From the NCBI GenBank assembly GCA_031259875.1, contig JAIRKW010000025.1:1-8767 (forward strand): 8,767 bases of DNA, given 5' to 3'. This document shows, piece after piece, positions 5,901 to 8,767 of this stretch. Within the stretch, counting starts at the first letter, position 1. Every line of letters starts with the position of its first letter. Below the pieces are notes generated by a model. That model was not told where the DNA came from. It ran no database searches and saw only the letters and a list, made by a program, of their open reading frames with translations. The translations under genes were made by a program, and so were the position numbers. The stretch comes from Campylobacteraceae bacterium. GTDB taxonomy: Bacteria > Campylobacterota > Campylobacteria > Campylobacterales > Campylobacteraceae.

Positions 5901-8733
5901 GCGTTAAAACCGAAATATATTTTTGCTCTACTATCTCAACACTCAAATTTTCCAGCTCTATTTGCGTAAGATTTTGATTTACAGCTATGAAATTTAGCTT
6001 TCTGCTGCCGTCTTTTTTGATATACCCCAAATCCCCGTCGGCTTTTGCACCTATCAAGTAATCATTCGGCGAAATGAGAGCAGATGCTGCGGATGCGACG
6101 CTTCTTCCTGCTCCTGCTTCAAAAGCTTCAGCAACTACAGCCATCTGATAACTTGCTTTTTCGTGCTCTTCCAATAAAAGATTTAATGCTGCTATGCCGT
6201 TTTCGTCCGTTTTGCTCTCTTCAAGGTCTATATCAAACCGCTCTTTGGAAAAGTAGCCGTCATAAAAATGGTATCCTTGATACTCTTTAAAATAAAACGC
6301 CGCAGGAGATAATATAAGAGAAGATGTTACGCGTCTGTTTTGCGCTGGTGTGCCGAAGAGGTTTTCTACCTTCAAAGCCGCGCTTAGTTCTGCAGGTTTG
6401 AGCCATCCTTTAACTCTGCTTGGAGTTAACTTAAGCTCTGCTTTCATTCTGTCAGGCTCAAACTCCTTGATAGAAACAGAGATAGAGCCAAGCAGTATAC
6501 CTGCTTTTTGCTTATCTGTATAGTCTTTCGCAACATGCAGATAAACTATCCAGTTTCCCGTAGGTGCATCAGGCGTTGTCGTAAATGAAAGCTCATCAAA
6601 TCCACTCTCATCAATCGTAAAATACGTACTTTTAAACAACTGCCCCCTCGCATCATAAATAGACGCGGTTACCGGAATTCCACCTATAGGAATACTCCAA
6701 TCTTCAGCCCTCACGATAGAGCCTATATTGACGCTATCACCCGGTCTGTATAAACCTCTGTCAGAAAAAAGATAAGCATTCAATCTGCCGCGCTCCAAGA
6801 TATTTTGTATGCCGCCTGTGTCAAATCTTGAAAACTCAAGCCTTCTGTTGTCTGCATATCCATCAAATGGCAGAAATGATAAATCGTTATCTTTTTGAAC
6901 TATATATAAAGTCGGATAAAGCGATGGTTTTGAATCGTCTATAGCCTTGAAGTGCACATGTCCATTCTTATCTGTCATCTCGCTTGCGATAGTTACGCCA
7001 TTTTTGCCAAGTACAGATACTTTTGCTCCCTCAATGGCTCTTCCCTCTTTTATGGATTGAACAAACACATCGTGTGATTTGTCAACTGAACGTTTGGCTA
7101 CAATGCCAATATCTGTGACAACTATCATCCTTGAGCCGCCGACACCATAATCGGACACTCTTTTATCTTCGGGATTCCACGAAGAGAGCGTAACTAAAAA
7201 AATGCCTTTTGTATCTTTGCTGTTTTTGCCTAAGTATTCGCTCAAATCCACGCCGTCGTAAAGAACTTCACCGCCGTTTGTTTCAGGCAGAGTTTTATTG
7301 TATGTGAACTGTTCTGTAAAATGAGATTTGTCAGCGTTGTACCCAAATGAGGTTTGACTAAACTGCCAATTTGAGTTAAAGCTTATCAAATGCTGCAACT
7401 GCGAAGGGATGACACGGTTTATCTCAAGCTGATATCCTTGTGTATTGCGTGTAAAAACGGGGACTTTTTTTTCACCTTTTAAGGAGAGCAGCACGCCTTC
7501 ATTGGCGAACTTCAAGACTTTCGGAAACTCGGGCACATTTAAAACGGCTCTTGATATGCTTTTTGCTTTATAACCGCCGATTGTTTCTATATCTTTTCCG
7601 ACACTCACATAGATATATTCGCCCGGTTTATTTTTATACTTAAAGCTTACTATATTTTGCGTCTCAAGCTCAATATCGTCCATTTTCAATTCCAACGGTT
7701 TTGAAAAAGTCAAAATTTCGGGACTTATATCATCACTGTAACTCCATCTATAATCTCTTATGCTATCTTGATTTTTGATTTTGGGTTTGTCTTTGGGCAA
7801 TACCCAAGCTTTTATCTGTGAAGAGAGCTTATTTATATTGACGCCGTCTATGAGCTTAACAACCAAAATCTGCTCTTGCTCGTAATTATCATTTTCTGTG
7901 ATAGTCAAAAATATATTGCTTACTACGTTCGTATACGCGCTTGAGACGCTTTGATATGCCATCAAATCTTTATTTACGCCGTCTCCTCCAAGTGAAGATT
8001 TGACTCCTTTTTTGATATTTAAAACCATTTCACTGTCTGCTTCAGGAAGTTTTACAAATTCAGACCTTATCCAAGCCTTAAGCTTTTTATTGTCATATCT
8101 GACCGCAAACTTATACGGTTTGGGGGCGATTTTGTATTTTTTGGGAGCTTGAAGCTGCATAGATATCTGTTTTTCAAAACTTGCCGTATCTACAGGATGT
8201 GTGAAATTTATTTCAAATATTACATTTTTTTCACTTGGCTTTTCGGGATTTTGATACAGCTCTTTACTTGTAACATTTATCTTAAAAGGCGTTGTATTAA
8301 ATTCATATTCGTCTTTACTTATCGTCACCTGCTCATTTAAAAGTATTTTTGGATTTAATTTAACAGTGTATCTTTCGCCGATACGCCAATCCTCGTTTGG
8401 TCTGAATTTCAGCAAGTATTCATTGACCCATTTCCATGTTCCATTTATTTCTGGAGTAAGCTTGATACCCGTGATATTGGCATTTTCGCCAATATTTTCA
8501 ATGGGTGCGGCAGCTCTGTTGAAGCTTACAGACAAATCATTAAAAAATATCTCATCGTTTTCGTAATTTGTTCTCTCCGGAGCATATACTCTCGCATGAA
8601 CTTCGGCGTAATCAATCGGCGCAACATCTATCGGCTTTGGCTGATTTTGCTGCCAAACATAAATGTAATAACCAGCCGCAGATAACAAAATAGCAGCGAC
8701 AATGCTTGCAGCCGTTATTTTTTTGTATTTCAA
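2944..8733 (-). CDS. Alpha-2-macroglobulin family protein (bacterial A2M, YfhM-like), membrane-anchored protease trap
   Basis: A 1929-residue bacterial alpha-2-macroglobulin. Family role: it entraps proteases in the periplasm. Cleavage of a bait segment triggers a conformational change, and an internal thioester bonds covalently to the protease. Seen in the protein: a hydrophobic anchor at residues ~7-27 with no lipobox cysteine; N-terminal macroglobulin-like beta domains to ~640; an MG2-type segment with the hallmark DRGLYRPGD at 658-666; a bait-region domain ~1015-1160 ending in VFAVDEGIL (1150-1158); a likely bait loop ~1199-1229; the conserved A2M block KPVVFWSGIVEV from 1228; a thioester domain ~1410-1700 with C1449-S-E-Q1452; and a bacterial MG10-type C-terminus ~1770-1925 (REDRVIIYG, PPSFAEAMYD). 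It is about 280 residues longer than E. coli YfhM (about 1650). The start is TTG with only a weak AGG (8744-8746) upstream. The frame stays open to the window edge, so the true start may lie further upstream. pbpC follows after 2 nt. The family call is secure; the N-terminus is not. Confidence 0.95.
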   Translation of the reverse strand: MKYKKITAASIVAAILLSAAGYYIYVWQQNQPKPIDVAPIDYAEVHARVYAPERTNYENDEIFFNDLSVSFNRAAAPIENIGENANITGIKLTPEINGTWKWVNEYLLKFRPNEDWRIGERYTVKLNPKILLNEQVTISKDEYEFNTTPFKINVTSKELYQNPEKPSEKNVIFEINFTHPVDTASFEKQISMQLQAPKKYKIAPKPYKFAVRYDNKKLKAWIRSEFVKLPEADSEMVLNIKKGVKSSLGGDGVNKDLMAYQSVSSAYTNVVSNIFLTITENDNYEQEQILVVKLIDGVNINKLSSQIKAWVLPKDKPKIKNQDSIRDYRWSYSDDISPEILTFSKPLELKMDDIELETQNIVSFKYKNKPGEYIYVSVGKDIETIGGYKAKSISRAVLNVPEFPKVLKFANEGVLLSLKGEKKVPVFTRNTQGYQLEINRVIPSQLQHLISFNSNWQFSQTSFGYNADKSHFTEQFTYNKTLPETNGGEVLYDGVDLSEYLGKNSKDTKGIFLVTLSSWNPEDKRVSDYGVGGSRMIVVTDIGIVAKRSVDKSHDVFVQSIKEGRAIEGAKVSVLGKNGVTIASEMTDKNGHVHFKAIDDSKPSLYPTLYIVQKDNDLSFLPFDGYADNRRLEFSRFDTGGIQNILERGRLNAYLFSDRGLYRPGDSVNIGSIVRAEDWSIPIGGIPVTASIYDARGQLFKSTYFTIDESGFDELSFTTTPDAPTGNWIVYLHVAKDYTDKQKAGILLGSISVSIKEFEPDRMKAELKLTPSRVKGWLKPAELSAALKVENLFGTPAQNRRVTSSLILSPAAFYFKEYQGYHFYDGYFSKERFDIDLEESKTDENGIAALNLLLEEHEKASYQMAVVAEAFEAGAGRSVASAASALISPNDYLIGAKADGDLGYIKKDGSRKLNFIAVNQNLTQIELENLSVEIVEQKYISVLTLQDSGVYKYQSKQKDISLGETPFSIGSKGSDYTVDTKKPGDYRLLVKNDKGDILYKNYYSIVGNANLDRSLEKNAELDIKLSKTEFKTGEEIEIYISTPYTGSGLITIEKDKVYASKWFKTTTTSSTQKITIPEGIKGNGYVNIQFVRDFNSDDIFMSPLSYGVVPFKISQDKQSAKIEISSTKLVKPNQDVTISVKTDEKQKVIVFAVDEGILQVSNYRLENPLNHFFAKRALDVQSYQILDVILPEFSKFERLSSAAGGGDDNAAKQAANRNLNPFKRKIDKPVVFWSGIVEVDGEKSFTYKAPDYFNGKLRVMAVAVSKEKIGIAQSDTTVRDDFVLTPNVPFTAAPGDIFEVTLGVSNNIEDLEDGEVILADVSAEVTKQLEILGNKTAKISLAKKDEGFVKFNVKALSKLGGAEIKFKSSYNSGDKTYLTSRVGTISIRPVTPFRTKTIMGRMGSKQESIDEGLRDMYDAFAVREAAVAFSPLVLANGLTSYLDNYPHYCSEQLISGAISAMIQEEYADFNRAKKDGTPYNGVASVLQSRQNSNGAIGLWRATAYGDMFVSVYAAHYLIDAQERGKAVSSDLLRSLNDYLASLAGDNYIENLDGLRLRAYAVYLLTRQGKVTTNLLSSVQKSLQLHYEKSWQNDIAALYLASTYKMLKMDKEADTLLKKPWDDLSRAYSSAWWSRDYYDPLVVNAAAIYLISKHFPEKIKSIPSQALENMVMMIRSERFTTTSSSMSVLALDSYSKGLNALDGEKTLSVEAKSGRDKARLIAEMKNLAKGSFEKGDTEIIFTNPSQLPAWYSVVEEGYDTAVPKEAVKKGLEIYREYTDESGNGVSQIKLGEKINVTVRVKSNSKEGTGNIAVVDLLPGGFEVVRQPLNWQSSNNEYYDDEEYEEEYNDRFVSPIAFGRTTWDIDYADVREDRVIIYGTARAESKEFVYQIKSTNAGTYQIPPSFAEAMYDREIQAVSADVGNITVLPAE
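4378..4389 (-). other. Thioester motif C-S-E-Q of the A2M protein (residues 1449-1452)
   Basis: The four codons TGC TCA GAA CAG encode Cys1449-Ser-Glu-Gln1452, matching the C-x-E-Q pattern whose Cys and Gln side chains form the internal beta-cysteinyl-gamma-glutamyl thioester. The context is NYPHYCSEQ. Most bacterial and animal members have Gly before the Cys (GCxEQ), whereas here it is Tyr1448. Both thioester-forming residues are intact, which argues that this is the protease-binding (YfhM-like) kind and not the thioester-less (YfaS-like) kind. The motif follows a conserved A2M block, about 220 residues after the FWSG segment. Confidence 0.85.
5047..5139 (-). other. Probable bait region of the A2M protein (residues ~1199-1229)
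   Basis: In human A2M the bait region lies between the VDxxVL strand and the WIWDLVVV strand. The matching landmarks here are VDEGIL (1153-1158) and VVFWSGIVEV (1230-1239). The segment just before VVFWSG is rich in small and charged residues (SSAAGGGDDNAAKQAA, then RNLNPFKRKIDK), as expected of an exposed, protease-sensitive loop. It offers Lys, Arg, Phe and Leu sites to proteases of several specificities. The assignment rests on landmark alignment by eye; exact borders are uncertain. Confidence 0.5.
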
Positions 8734-8767
8734 AAGATAGGAGCCTGAAAATTTAAAAAATTTAGCG

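Noticed and set aside
3446..8566. Several short plus-strand open frames (62-82 codons) inside the A2M gene
   Set aside because: All are antisense to a continuous, domain-rich 1929-residue frame and show no independent coding signals.

Overview
The window is a single minus-strand gene cluster from what is probably a Gram-negative (diderm) bacterium. It is built around the widespread periplasmic pair of a bacterial alpha-2-macroglobulin (A2M) and penicillin-binding protein 1C (PBP1C). Base composition is moderately AT-rich, ATA is a common isoleucine codon, and TTG and GTG serve as start codons. This would suit a Campylobacterota-type (epsilonproteobacterial) genome, but that is an impression from codon use and not something the sequence proves. 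I see no RNA genes, CRISPR arrays, insertion sequences or phage genes.

Transcription runs right to left. (1) 8733-2944 encodes a 1929-residue A2M-like protease trap. It has an N-terminal membrane anchor, a chain of macroglobulin domains, a likely bait segment, an intact Cys-x-Glu-Gln thioester motif and a C-terminal bacterial MG10-type domain. (2) 2941-599 encodes a 780-residue bifunctional PBP1C. It begins 2 nt after the A2M stop codon, so the two are almost certainly cotranscribed and probably translationally coupled. (3) 535-116 encodes a 139-residue protein with four predicted membrane segments, starting with GTG. It lies 63 nt downstream of pbpC, and that gap carries a TATAAT that could be an independent promoter. 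(4) From 129 to the left edge there is the start of another membrane-protein gene. It appears to begin at an ATG inside the end of gene 3, but it can only be read through if a single-base frameshift near position 96 is allowed.

In the established model for the A2M-PBP1C pair, the A2M traps foreign proteases that reach the periplasm after outer-membrane damage, using bait cleavage and a reactive thioester. PBP1C is thought to repair the peptidoglycan. The small membrane protein and the partial gene may be only neighbours. I did not find an undescribed multi-gene system here. The points most worth a second look are the broken or shifted gene at the left edge, the unusual YCSEQ form of the thioester motif, the membrane-anchored (non-lipoprotein) A2M with an uncertain start, and the E/D/Y-only tract in its last domain.
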